From NCBI RefSeq assembly GCF_003253735.1, contig NZ_QKYW01000005.1, positions 1-64,000 of the forward strand: 64,000 bases of DNA, written 5' to 3'. Positions within the stretch are counted from its first letter, which is position 1. The number at the start of each line of letters is the position of its first letter. The stretch comes from Pseudomonas sp. URMO17WK12:I2. Lineage in GTDB: Bacteria; Pseudomonadota; Gammaproteobacteria; Pseudomonadales; Pseudomonadaceae. Below, piece by piece: positions 1-8,565 of the stretch. Under the pieces are notes generated by a model. The model had not been told where the DNA came from, ran no database searches, and was given only the letters and a program-made list of their open reading frames with translations. A program made the translations under genes and the position numbers.

Positions 1-506
1 GTGTTACCAGCTGGATCGGTAACTTGAGCGCCGACGGTATACGGACCTTCAGCCAACGCCTGCGGCACATCAACGGTGTAGGTGCCGCCAGCCAGAACCG
101 GTGTGGTCACGGTAATGACGTTGGTGCCCTGGGTTATGGTCAGGGTGACAGTGCTGCCAACCGGCGCATCAGTGGTGCCAGAAATGGTCGGCGTCGTGTC
201 ATTGCTGACAGCCGGCGCATCGACGGTAATCGCCGGAGCGTTGGTATCAATGGCGCCAGAGTCTGTAGCCGAACCAGTGTTGCCAGCAGGATCAGTTACC
301 TGAACACCGACGGTATACGGACCCTCAGCCAATGCCTGCGGAACATCGACGGTGTAGGTGCCACCAGCCAAAACCGGCGTGGTCACGGTAATGACGGTGC
401 TGCCCTGGGTAATGGTCAGGGTGACGGTGCTGCCAACCGGCGCATCGGTGGTGCCAGTGAGGGTCGGCGTAGTGTCGTTGGTAATGGCCGGAGCATCGAC
501 TGTGAT
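1..506. repeat. Tandem 276-bp coding repeat of the adhesin
   Basis: The segment beginning at base 1 recurs from base 277 with a period of 276 bp, which is 92 codons. The copies are nearly identical for about 230 bp and then diverge. Each encodes one Ig-like domain containing VTDPAGNT and GTTDAPVGSTVTL. More copies probably lie to the left of the window. Confidence 0.85.
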
Positions 507-1373
507 GATCGGCGCCGTGGTATCGACGGTGTAAGGACGACTAGCCGTAGCAGTGCCAAAATTGCCTGCTGCATCCGCACTGCTGACCGTTGCGCTGATG
601 TTGTTGACGCTGCCGAGGTCGGCACTGCTGACCGGGATGCTGAAGCCGAGCGCTCCGTTACCCAGCGCAATGACCGTGCCGCTATAGACATTGCCGCCCA
701 GGTTCAGAGTGATCGCGTCGCCAACTTTTGCTTCGCCACCCACTGTGCCGGTGATGGTGACCGTGGCCGCGCCGAGCTCGGCGCTGTTGAGAATGTCGTC
801 GCTGGTGATCGGGTCTATGCCGATGGTCACAATTGGCGCGGTGGTATCCGGCGTCGGCGCATTAGTGCCTACATCGGCTGCATTCGCCGTTGAGAAGATG
901 GCCGGATCATTGTCTTCTATCAGGTTAAAACCAGGCGTGCCCAGGCCAGTTGTCTGAAAACCGATCGTCGGGTCGACACGTTGGGCGGTCTCGCTGAGCA
1001 TGACCGAGCTATGGCCGCCGCCGGCAGCACCGCCGCCGCCACCTGCGCCGGGGCCTGCCGCGGTGGGTTCGAGATCGACAGTCGGGTCCATGCCCGCCGC
1101 CAGCGCCTGCTCGAATTCGCTGCCGGGCGCTTGGGCGCCGCCATCCGCAACCTCCTGGGCTTCGGGATTGCCGGCCTGCCAGGAACTGTTAGCGCCAAGC
1201 TGCACGGTTTCGCCGTTTGCCATTTCCAGGGTCACGGAGCCGCCGTCGGCAGTGGTGACCTGCTCGCCAGCGAAGATGCGATCCCCTTCAAACACCTGGC
1301 GCCGGATTCCGTCAACCGAGGTAACGAATACTTGGCCAATCAATGATTTGATGACGGCGGCGAAATTGCTCAT
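1..1373 (-). CDS. LapA-like giant adhesin, N-terminal part (partial)
   Basis: This gene starts with ATG at 1373 and leaves the window at the left edge, so only about 457 N-terminal residues are visible. The first ~100 residues (MSNFAAVIKSLIGQVFV...) match the retention module of LapA-type biofilm adhesins. It is followed by TAAG at residues 104-107, the di-alanine motif cut by the LapG protease in this family, and a Gly/Ala linker at about 107-120. From about residue 180 there are bacterial Ig-like repeats, with a 92-residue unit present nearly twice. Known members are exported by a type I system and anchored in the outer membrane by the plugged N-terminus; the exporter genes lie just across the divergent intergenic region. 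LapD and LapG are not in the window. The C-terminal RTX/secretion region cannot be seen. Confidence 0.88.
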   Translation of the reverse strand, partial: MSNFAAVIKSLIGQVFVTSVDGIRRQVFEGDRIFAGEQVTTADGGSVTLEMANGETVQLGANSSWQAGNPEAQEVADGGAQAPGSEFEQALAAGMDPTVDLEPTAAGPGAGGGGGAAGGGHSSVMLSETAQRVDPTIGFQTTGLGTPGFNLIEDNDPAIFSTANAADVGTNAPTPDTTAPIVTIGIDPITSDDILNSAELGAATVTITGTVGGEAKVGDAITLNLGGNVYSGTVIALGNGALGFSIPVSSADLGSVNNISATVSSADAAGNFGTATASRPYTVDTTAPIITVDAPAITNDTTPTLTGTTDAPVGSTVTLTITQGSTVITVTTPVLAGGTYTVDVPQALAEGPYTVGVQVTDPAGNTGSATDSGAIDTNAPAITVDAPAVSNDTTPTISGTTDAPVGSTVTLTITQGTNVITVTTPVLAGGTYTVDVPQALAEGPYTVGAQVTDPAGN

Positions 1374-1684
1374 AACCTGCTCCGTGCGCGTGCGCGAGGT
1401 AAAACTCGTGAAATACGTCTATACCGATTTATAGCGGATACTGCTGAAAACGCGTCGTCATATAATTGGCGGAAAATTTATTACTTCTAGATTGCCGCCA
1501 GAGCATTGACCCTACGTGCCTGATCATAAACAATTGAAGCCAGTGATGTCACTTTGATAGTTTGCCCCGTTTTGTTTTGCGCGAGGCAGCTAAGTTCAGG
1601 TGGCAATGATAGTCTTCGGCAAGTTGCTTAGCGACTTGATAAATAGTGATAAACATGTGGGCTTTCACAGGGAATTTACCGACC
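1374..1684. other. Divergent intergenic region between adhesin and secretion genes
   Basis: This AT-rich stretch of about 310 bp separates the minus-strand adhesin gene from the plus-strand secretion genes and must hold both promoters. A weak TTGACC (1507-1512) with an AT-rich element 17 bp later is visible on the plus strand, but I would not assign a promoter from it. I see no gene or strong hairpin. Confidence 0.4.
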
Positions 1685-3031
1685 ATGCGCCTCATTGCCA
1701 CCCTTCCTCTTGCCCTTGCAATTTCCGTTTCAGCCCAGGCACAGACGTTGACCGAGGCCATGCAGAACGCACTGAACGTGCACCCTGAAATCCAGTCCGG
1801 CATCAATGCGCGGTTGGCCGTGGAAGAGGACATGAAAGCGGCGCGGGCAGGTTATCTGCCGCGTGTCGACGTGCGGGCCGGCTATGGCCGCGAAGGCACC
1901 GAGAACAACAGCACCCGCGCTGCCGACGACCAGGGTTACCGAACGCTCAACCGCTCTGAAGCCAGCCTGAGCGTCCAGCAGATGCTGTTCGATGGTTTTG
2001 CCACCCGCAACGAAGTCGCTCGCCAGCGCGCTACCGTCAATGCCCGCGCCTATGCGCTGCTGGCCAACTCCGAGCGTACCGCCCTGGAAGTCGCCCAGGT
2101 GTACCTGGACGTTCTGCAGCGTCAGGAGCTAGCGCGCCTGGCGGAAGAGAATCTGCGCAGCCATGAGCGCATCTACGACCAGATTTCCCTGCGCAGCGAG
2201 CGCGGCGTGGGGCGCATGGCCGATCTCGATCAGGCCGAGGCGCGCCTGGCCCAGGCACGCAACAACCTGCTGACCGAGCAGACCAATCTGGCCGATGCGC
2301 AGATCACCTACCTGAGTGTGGTGGGCCGTGAGCCTGCCGACCTGAGCATGCCGGACAGCATGGGCGTGCACCTGCCCGAGAACCTTACCGCCGCCCGTGA
2401 CGAGCTGCTGGCCAACAACCCCAACATCAGCTCGGCCGAGGCCGACGTCAAGGCAACTGAAGCGCAATACGACGCAGCGCGGAGTGTCTACTACCCACGC
2501 TTCGATGCGGAGGTGTCCACGGGGCTCAACGACAACGTCGATGGCGTGGAAGGGGAGAACAAGGAATGGCAGGCGATGGTGCGCATGCGCTACAACCTGT
2601 ATGCCGGTGGTAGCGACAGCGCCAACGTGCGCTCCAGGGCGTATTTGAGCAACCAGGCCATGGATATCCGCAACAACGCACTGCGTGTGCTCAACGAGGA
2701 AGTCGGCCTGGCCTGGAACGCGCTGCAGAACGCCCGCGCGCAACTGCCGATCGCCCAGCAGTATGTCGACCACAGCTCCCGCGTGCGTGACTCCTACCAG
2801 AAGCAGTTCGGCCTGGGCGAGCGTACTCTGCTGGATCTGCTGGACAGCGAAAACGAATATTTCACTGCCGCACGCCGTCTGCAGGAAGTGCGCTTTACCG
2901 AGCTGTTCACCCATTACCGTATCAAGGCGACCACCGGCACGCTGCTCAAGAGCCAGGGAATCGCGGCGCCGATGGCGTCCGTTCCGCTCGATACGGTGAA
3001 GACTAATGTGCAGTTGCCCAACTTGAACTAG
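1685..3031 (+). CDS. TolC-family outer membrane channel of the adhesin secretion system (LapE-like)
   Basis: This 448-residue protein is a TolC/AggA-type outer membrane efflux protein. The ATG at 1685 is preferred over an in-frame ATG at 1646 because it gives a clean signal peptide (MRLIATLPLALAISVSAQA) and has AGGGA upstream. The rest shows the family pattern of long alpha-helical repeats, including LTEAMQNALNVHPEIQSG near the mature N-terminus and ERTLLDLLDSENEYFTA in the second half. It lies 32 bp ahead of the ABC exporter gene and two genes ahead of the adaptor, so it is read as the outer membrane channel of the same type I system, probably serving the divergent adhesin. Function follows from family and context. 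Confidence 0.88.
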   Translation: MRLIATLPLALAISVSAQAQTLTEAMQNALNVHPEIQSGINARLAVEEDMKAARAGYLPRVDVRAGYGREGTENNSTRAADDQGYRTLNRSEASLSVQQMLFDGFATRNEVARQRATVNARAYALLANSERTALEVAQVYLDVLQRQELARLAEENLRSHERIYDQISLRSERGVGRMADLDQAEARLAQARNNLLTEQTNLADAQITYLSVVGREPADLSMPDSMGVHLPENLTAARDELLANNPNISSAEADVKATEAQYDAARSVYYPRFDAEVSTGLNDNVDGVEGENKEWQAMVRMRYNLYAGGSDSANVRSRAYLSNQAMDIRNNALRVLNEEVGLAWNALQNARAQLPIAQQYVDHSSRVRDSYQKQFGLGERTLLDLLDSENEYFTAARRLQEVRFTELFTHYRIKATTGTLLKSQGIAAPMASVPLDTVKTNVQLPNLN

Positions 3032-3063
3032 AGTTCGGTTTTTTAGGTAAGGGTAAATGTGCA

Positions 3064-5220
3064 GTGGCAGTAGAAACTGATCCATCCCAGCCCCGTAACG
3101 ATCCTCGTGACCGTTACGACGATCCCTTGCTGGATAGTCTGCTGTCGTTGTGCAGTCTCCATCAGAAATCCGTCAGCCGAGCCATGCTCACTGCCGGGTT
3201 ACCGCTGCCCAAGCAGCGCCTGAGCGCCGAATTGCTGCCCCGGGCCGCTGCCCGTGCAGGGCTGCAGGGCCGCTGGTTGCGCCGCAACCTCGAAAAAATT
3301 CCTGAACTGGCTTTGCCCGCGCTGCTGCTTTTGCGCGACGGGCGCAGCGCCTTGCTGCTCGCCTGGGAGACCGATGGGCAGGCGCGGATCATGCCCAGTG
3401 AAACCGAAGGCGGCGAGGTACGTGTCAGCATCGAGACTCTGGCCGAGGACTACAGCGGGCGGGTGTTCTTCGCCCAGCCTCAGCATAAGTTCGATTTCAC
3501 CCGCGGAGAGCTGATTCCCCAGGCCGGCTCCTGGTTCCGTGACACCCTCATGCGCTCGCGCTGGCTGTATATCGACGCCGTCGCGGCGAGCCTGCTGATC
3601 AACCTGATCGGCCTGGTTACGCCATTGTTCGTGATGAACGTCTATGACCGCGTCGTGCCCAACCAGGCCGAGGCGACGCTGTGGGTCCTGGCAGTCGGCA
3701 TTTGCGGGGTGTTCATCTTCGATCTGCTACTCAAGACACTACGTGGTCTGTGCCTGGACCTTGCCGGCAAGAAGACCGACATGATCGTCTCGGCTACCTT
3801 GTTCGAGCGCATTATCGGCATGGCGATGAAGCATCGCCCAGCAAGGGTCGGCAGCTTCGCGCAGAACATCCACGAGTTTCAGAGCCTGCGCGACTTTCTC
3901 GCCTCGCTGACGCTGGCCAGCGTCATCGACCTGCCGTTCACCATCCTGATCCTGGCGGTAATCGCCTACCTGGGCGGACACCTGGTGTGGATTCCTATCC
4001 TGGCCTTCCCACTGGTCGCGCTGATCGGCTGGGCGCTGCAAAAGCCGTTGGCGCAAACCATGGAGCGCAGCATGGCCCTGGCGGCCGAACGGCAGTCCGG
4101 GCTGATCGAAAGCCTGGCCGGGCTGGATGCCGTGAAGGTCAACAACGCGGAGAGCGAGCGCCAGTACATCTGGGAGCAGACCATCGGCACCCTCGGGCGC
4201 TTCGAGCTCAAGGCGCGCATGCTGTCGAGCCTGGCGATGAACTCGACGCTGTTGTTGCAGCAGCTCGCCGGGGTGGTGATCATCGTGCTAGGCGTTTACC
4301 AGATCATCGCCGGCAATCTCAGCATGGGCGGCCTGATTGCCTGCTACATGCTCAGTTCCCGTGCGCTCGGCCCGCTGGCTCAGGTATCCGGTCTGCTGAT
4401 CCGCTACCAGCAGGCGCGTGTGACGCTGGATTCGGTCAACCACATGATGGAGCTGCCCCAGGAGCGTCAGGCCGACGAGCGTCCCCTCAAGCGCCAGACG
4501 CTGCAGGGCGGCATCGAGTTTCGCCAGCTGGATTTCCATTATCCCGAGCAACAGCAGGCCGCACTGCAAGCGATCAACCTGGTGATTCGGCCGGGGGAGA
4601 AGATCGGCATCATCGGCCGTAGCGGCTCTGGCAAGAGTTCGCTGGCCAAGCTGATCGTCGGGCTGTACCAGGCCGATGCGGGTAGCCTCTTGGTCGACGG
4701 TATCGATGTTCGTCAGCTGGATGTCAGCGATGTGCGTTACAACATCGGCTACGTGCCCCAGGATATCCAGCTGTTCGCCGGCACCCTGCGTGACAACCTG
4801 GTGTCGGGTGCGCGCTATGTAGAGGACGAACTGGTGCTGCAGGCCGCAGAGCTGGCCGGCGTACACGAGTTCGCGCGGCTGCACCCCAACGGCTACGAGC
4901 TGCAGGTGGGCGAGCGTGGCCAGAACCTCTCTGGCGGCCAACGGCAGAACGTGGCATTGGCCCGCGCCTTGTTGCTGGACCCGCCGATCCTGTTGCTCGA
5001 CGAGCCCACCAGCGCGATGGACAACACCGGCGAAGAGCGCCTCAAACAGCGCCTCGCCGCCATCAGCAAGAACAAGACGCTGCTGCTGGTCACACACCGC
5101 GCCTCGATGCTCACGCTGGTCGATCGCCTGGTCATCGTCGACCGTGGCCGCATCATCGCCGACGGTCCGAAAGAGAGCGTCATGGAGGCGTTGAAGAAGG
5201 GGCAGATCAGTGTCAGTTAA
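3064..5220 (+). CDS. lapB: Type I secretion ABC transporter/permease (LapB-like)
   Basis: This 718-residue inner-membrane exporter has three parts. Residues about 20-150 form a C39-like domain in which the cysteine-protease motif is absent, as is usual for RTX/LapA exporters. A transmembrane domain begins near WLYIDAVAASLLINLIG (about 170). A C-terminal ATPase has Walker A GRSGSGKSS, signature LSGGQRQ and Walker B ILLLDEPTSAMD. The start is GTG at 3064, preceded by AAGGG; an ATG at 3057 is out of frame. It overlaps the next gene by 11 nt. It would power export of the neighbouring adhesin together with the TolC-like protein and the LapC-like adaptor. Confidence 0.92.
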   Translation: MAVETDPSQPRNDPRDRYDDPLLDSLLSLCSLHQKSVSRAMLTAGLPLPKQRLSAELLPRAAARAGLQGRWLRRNLEKIPELALPALLLLRDGRSALLLAWETDGQARIMPSETEGGEVRVSIETLAEDYSGRVFFAQPQHKFDFTRGELIPQAGSWFRDTLMRSRWLYIDAVAASLLINLIGLVTPLFVMNVYDRVVPNQAEATLWVLAVGICGVFIFDLLLKTLRGLCLDLAGKKTDMIVSATLFERIIGMAMKHRPARVGSFAQNIHEFQSLRDFLASLTLASVIDLPFTILILAVIAYLGGHLVWIPILAFPLVALIGWALQKPLAQTMERSMALAAERQSGLIESLAGLDAVKVNNAESERQYIWEQTIGTLGRFELKARMLSSLAMNSTLLLQQLAGVVIIVLGVYQIIAGNLSMGGLIACYMLSSRALGPLAQVSGLLIRYQQARVTLDSVNHMMELPQERQADERPLKRQTLQGGIEFRQLDFHYPEQQQAALQAINLVIRPGEKIGIIGRSGSGKSSLAKLIVGLYQADAGSLLVDGIDVRQLDVSDVRYNIGYVPQDIQLFAGTLRDNLVSGARYVEDELVLQAAELAGVHEFARLHPNGYELQVGERGQNLSGGQRQNVALARALLLDPPILLLDEPTSAMDNTGEERLKQRLAAISKNKTLLLVTHRASMLTLVDRLVIVDRGRIIADGPKESVMEALKKGQISVS

Positions 5221-6583
5221 GCACTTCTTCCAGCGCTTCTACCGCGCTGCCGCCTCTTATTTCGGCCCCCGTGATGAAGTGGGCGACGAGCCGTTGCCCG
5301 AGGTGCGCAAGGCGCTCATCGAGGATGCGCCACGGGTCATGCGCCTCACGCTTTGGGGCATCATCGCCTTCGTGGTTTTCTGTTTGCTGTGGGCCAATTT
5401 CGCCGAGGTCGATGAAGTGACCCGGGGCGACGGCAAGGCCATTCCATCCTCACGGGTGCAGAAAATCCAGAACCTGGAAGGCGGGATCGTTTCCGAACTG
5501 TTCGTCCACGAAGGGCAGGTGGTCGAGGCGGGTACGCCGCTACTGCGCCTGGACGACACACGCTTTGCATCGAACGTGGGTGAGACCGAGGCTGACAGGC
5601 TATCGCTGGCCATGCGTGTCGAGCGCCTGAGCGCCGAGGTCGAAGGGCGCGAGCTGGCGATTCCCGAGGATATCTCCGCCAAGGCGCCAGGCCTGGCGCA
5701 AAGCGAAAAGGCGCTGTTCCTCAGCCGCCAGCAGCAGTTGCAGGATGAGATCGCCGGGCTGCAGGAGCAATTGACCCAGCGCCGTCAGGAAGTCCGTGAA
5801 TACGCGTCCAAGCAGGGCCAGTTTCGCAACAGCCTGGAACTGCTGCGCCAGGAGATTCGCATGTCCGAGCCGCTGGTGGCTGAGGGGGCCGTGTCTCCGG
5901 TCGAGGTTCTGCGCCTCAAGCGTGCCGAGGTGGAGGCCCGCGGTCAGCTGGAGGCGACCGGCTTGGCCATCCCGCGTGCCGAAGCGGCGATCAAGGAAGT
6001 GGAGCGCAAGATCGACGAAACCCGCGGGCGTTTTCGCAGCGAGGCGCTGACTCAGCTCAACGAGGTGCGCACCGACCTGAGCAAGATCGAATCCACCGGC
6101 AAGGCCTTGGAGGATCGGGTCAACCGAACCCTGGTCACGTCGCCTGTGCGGGGTATCGTCAAACAGCTGCTGGTCAATACCATCGGCGGCGTGATTCAGC
6201 CGGGCAGCGATATGATAGAAATCGTGCCAATCGACGATACCCTCTTGGTCGAGGCGCGCATCCGTCCGCAGGACATCGCCTTCCTGCATCCCGGGCAGGA
6301 AGCCGTGGTCAAGTTCACTGCCTATGACTACACCATTTACGGTGGCCTGAAGGCCAAGCTGGAGCAGATCGGCGCGGACACCGTGACCGACGAGGAAGGT
6401 AACAGCTTCTACCTGATCAAGCTGCGCACCGAGAAGAGCCACCTAGGCAGCGACGAGCGCCCGTTGTTGATCATTCCGGGCATGGTGACGTCGGTAGACA
6501 TCATCACCGGCAAGAAGAGCGTGCTCAGTTACCTGCTCAAACCGATCATCCGCGCCCGCGCCGAAGCCTTGCGCGAGCGCTGA
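5210..6583 (+). CDS. lapC: HlyD-family membrane fusion protein (LapC-like)
   Basis: This 457-residue type I secretion adaptor spans the periplasm between the ABC exporter and the outer membrane channel. It has a short cytoplasmic N-terminus, one membrane segment at about residues 44-65 (LWGIIAFVVFCLLWANF), a biotinyl-lipoyl-like half (GGIVSELFVHEGQVVEAG), a long coiled-coil region rich in Gln, Glu and Arg at about 150-310, and a C-terminal beta-barrel part (SPVRGIVKQLLVNTIGGV). The GTG start lies inside the end of the exporter gene, giving an 11-nt overlap and probable translational coupling. The stop is 4 bp from the stop of the opposite-strand crotonase gene and I see no terminator hairpin there. 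Confidence 0.92.
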   Translation: MSVKHFFQRFYRAAASYFGPRDEVGDEPLPEVRKALIEDAPRVMRLTLWGIIAFVVFCLLWANFAEVDEVTRGDGKAIPSSRVQKIQNLEGGIVSELFVHEGQVVEAGTPLLRLDDTRFASNVGETEADRLSLAMRVERLSAEVEGRELAIPEDISAKAPGLAQSEKALFLSRQQQLQDEIAGLQEQLTQRRQEVREYASKQGQFRNSLELLRQEIRMSEPLVAEGAVSPVEVLRLKRAEVEARGQLEATGLAIPRAEAAIKEVERKIDETRGRFRSEALTQLNEVRTDLSKIESTGKALEDRVNRTLVTSPVRGIVKQLLVNTIGGVIQPGSDMIEIVPIDDTLLVEARIRPQDIAFLHPGQEAVVKFTAYDYTIYGGLKAKLEQIGADTVTDEEGNSFYLIKLRTEKSHLGSDERPLLIIPGMVTSVDIITGKKSVLSYLLKPIIRARAEALRER

Positions 6584-6587
6584 TCGA

Positions 6588-7688
6588 TCAGGCCAGATCT
6601 GCCAGAGGGTGATCGCTGAGCGGCATGAAATGCGCGGCGACCACTTCGACTGGCACACCGGCCACCTCCGGCCAATGCCAGCGCGGCGCGTGATCCTTGT
6701 CGATCAACCGGGCGCGCACGCCTTCCGCGAATTCCGGATGGCGGCAGCAGCTCAGGCTCATGCCGTACTCCATCTGAAAGACCTGGGCCAAGGACAGGTG
6801 CCTTGCACGCCTGATCTGCTCCCATACCAGGTGACCGGTCAACGGGCTGCCGCCGAGCATGGTCTTGGCTGCCTTGGCGAGCAGGGCGTCTTGGTCATTT
6901 TCCAGACTGGCCAGGGCCTGCCAGCTCAGGGGCAGGGTGGCCTGGTCGAGCAGCGCATCGATGCGCTCACGGCGCGGCAGCCACTGTGCTGCCGGTAGCT
7001 CGCCACGGGCCTGCTGCTCCAGGGCCTTGAGCAGGCTGTGCAGCTGCAGGTCAGGCTGGTCACGCCAGTTCAGTTGCACCAGCCCCTCGATCAGCGCGTC
7101 CTGCTGGGTGTCGAGCAGGAAGCGATCGGCCAGGTTCAGGTCGAGGGCGTCGCGGGCATTCAGGGGGCTGGCGGTCAGCCCGAAAAACAGGCCCAGCTTG
7201 CCGGGCAGGCGGGATAGAAAATGGCTGCCGCCTACATCCGGGAACAGGCCGATGCTGATCTCCGGCATGGCCAGGCGGCTGCTAGGCGTGACGATACGAA
7301 TCCCGGCGCCCTGCAGCAGCCCCATGCCGCCGCCCAGCACGTGGCCGTGAGCCCAGCAGATCAACGGCTTGGGGTAGGTGTGCAGGTAATGATCGAGGCG
7401 ATACTCGCGGGCGAAAAAGCGCTCGGCGAGCTCCGGCGCTTCACCGGGGCTGGCCAGGCATTGTCTGGCCAGTTGCACCACGTCGCCGCCGGCGCAGAAC
7501 GCCTTGCTGCCATTGCCGCGCAGTATCACGCAGGCGATATCGGCGGCTTCGGCCCAGGCGTGCAAGCGATCCTGCAGGGCGTCGATCATCGGCAGCGACA
7601 GGGCATTGAGGCTTGCCGGCGCGTCCAGGCTGGCAATGGCAATGCGATAACCGTGCAGGCTTGGACGCTCTTCAAAAGTTACATTCAT
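6588..7688 (-). CDS. Enoyl-CoA hydratase/isomerase family protein, 3-hydroxyisobutyryl-CoA hydrolase-like
   Basis: The 366-residue product is of the long crotonase class (ECH_2, typical of 3-hydroxyisobutyryl-CoA hydrolases of valine breakdown). It shows the oxyanion-hole motifs KAFCAGGDV and GHVLGGGMGL and the class-typical MPEISIGLFPDVGGS. The reading frame is open further upstream, but the ATG at 7688 gives the expected N-terminus. It follows the DspI-like gene by 31 bp on the same strand, so the two are probably co-transcribed. From memory, P. aeruginosa PA0744/PA0745 have the same order. The substrate is uncertain: a hydrolase of branched 3-hydroxyacyl-CoA is the default reading, and a role with the DspI-like enzyme is possible. 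Confidence 0.8.
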   Translation of the reverse strand: MNVTFEERPSLHGYRIAIASLDAPASLNALSLPMIDALQDRLHAWAEAADIACVILRGNGSKAFCAGGDVVQLARQCLASPGEAPELAERFFAREYRLDHYLHTYPKPLICWAHGHVLGGGMGLLQGAGIRIVTPSSRLAMPEISIGLFPDVGGSHFLSRLPGKLGLFFGLTASPLNARDALDLNLADRFLLDTQQDALIEGLVQLNWRDQPDLQLHSLLKALEQQARGELPAAQWLPRRERIDALLDQATLPLSWQALASLENDQDALLAKAAKTMLGGSPLTGHLVWEQIRRARHLSLAQVFQMEYGMSLSCCRHPEFAEGVRARLIDKDHAPRWHWPEVAGVPVEVVAAHFMPLSDHPLADLA

Positions 7689-7719
7689 GTGCAGCTCCAA
7701 AGGCAGTTGCCGGTAAGCG

Positions 7720-8538
7720 TTACTGGTTGCGCCATTTGGCCGTGCGTTTTTCCAGGAAGGCGTTAACCCCCTCGTGCGTATCATCGGCGTCGAACAGATC
7801 GACGAAGCGTTCGCGCTCGGCGGCCAGCCAGGTCGTCGGTGCTCTTTCACGGGCGCCCTGGATCAGTGGTTTGATGGCGCGTACTGCCACCGGGCTCTGG
7901 TTGGCGACTTTTGAGGCCAACAGCAGCGCATGCCCGCGTGCTTCGCCGGTATCCACCACCTGTTCCACCAGGCCGATGCGCAGTGCTGTGTCGGCATCGA
8001 TCCGCTCGCCACACAGGATCATCCGCTTGGCCCAGCCTTCACCCACCAGCCAGGGCAGGTTCTGGGTTCCGCCAGCGCAGGGCAAAAGGCCGACGCTGGC
8101 TTCTGGCAGGGCCATCATGGCCTGACGCTCGGCAATGCGGATGTCGCAGGCCAGGGCGCACTCCAGGCCGCCGCCCATGGCGTAGCCATTGATCGCAGCG
8201 ATAGATACGCCGCGGAAGGCGCTAAGCCGCTCGAAGGCCTCGCCGAAGCGGCTGGCCATTTCCCGGGCACGTGCCTTGTCGCCATCGGCGAACAGCTTCA
8301 GGTCGGCGCCGGCCGAGAAGAACTTGCCACCCTGGCCGGTGATCACCAGGGCATAGATGTCATCATCGCGGTCCAGATGGTCGATCAGTTGCTTGAGACC
8401 GATCAGCGATTCTCGGTCCCAGGTATTGGCGGGCGGGTTGTTGATGGTGAGCAGGGCGGTGTGGCCGTGCTTTTCCACCGTGAGCTTGTGGGTCAGGTCG
8501 AAGATACCGGGTTTGTAGGGTTCAAGTGCCGTACTCAT
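7720..8538 (-). CDS. dspI: Crotonase resembling DspI (cis-2-decenoate dispersion signal enzyme)
   Basis: This 272-residue enoyl-CoA hydratase/isomerase begins MSTALEPYKPGIFDLTH. It carries the oxyanion-hole motif FFSAGADL, GYAMGGGLECALACD with Glu126, and ALPEASVGLLPCAGGTQ with Glu146. Length, N-terminal sequence and the positions of both glutamates agree with my recollection of P. aeruginosa DspI (PA0745), the enzyme needed to make the biofilm-dispersion fatty acid cis-2-decenoic acid. The following hydrolase gene and the nearby ung/tct genes also match that locus. The crotonase fold is certain. The dispersion role is inferred from resemblance, and the enzyme could serve ordinary fatty-acid or acyl-CoA metabolism. 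Confidence 0.72.
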   Translation of the reverse strand: MSTALEPYKPGIFDLTHKLTVEKHGHTALLTINNPPANTWDRESLIGLKQLIDHLDRDDDIYALVITGQGGKFFSAGADLKLFADGDKARAREMASRFGEAFERLSAFRGVSIAAINGYAMGGGLECALACDIRIAERQAMMALPEASVGLLPCAGGTQNLPWLVGEGWAKRMILCGERIDADTALRIGLVEQVVDTGEARGHALLLASKVANQSPVAVRAIKPLIQGARERAPTTWLAAERERFVDLFDADDTHEGVNAFLEKRTAKWRNQ

Positions 8539-8565
8539 GGGGCGTCCTCTTCAGCGGTGTTGTCT

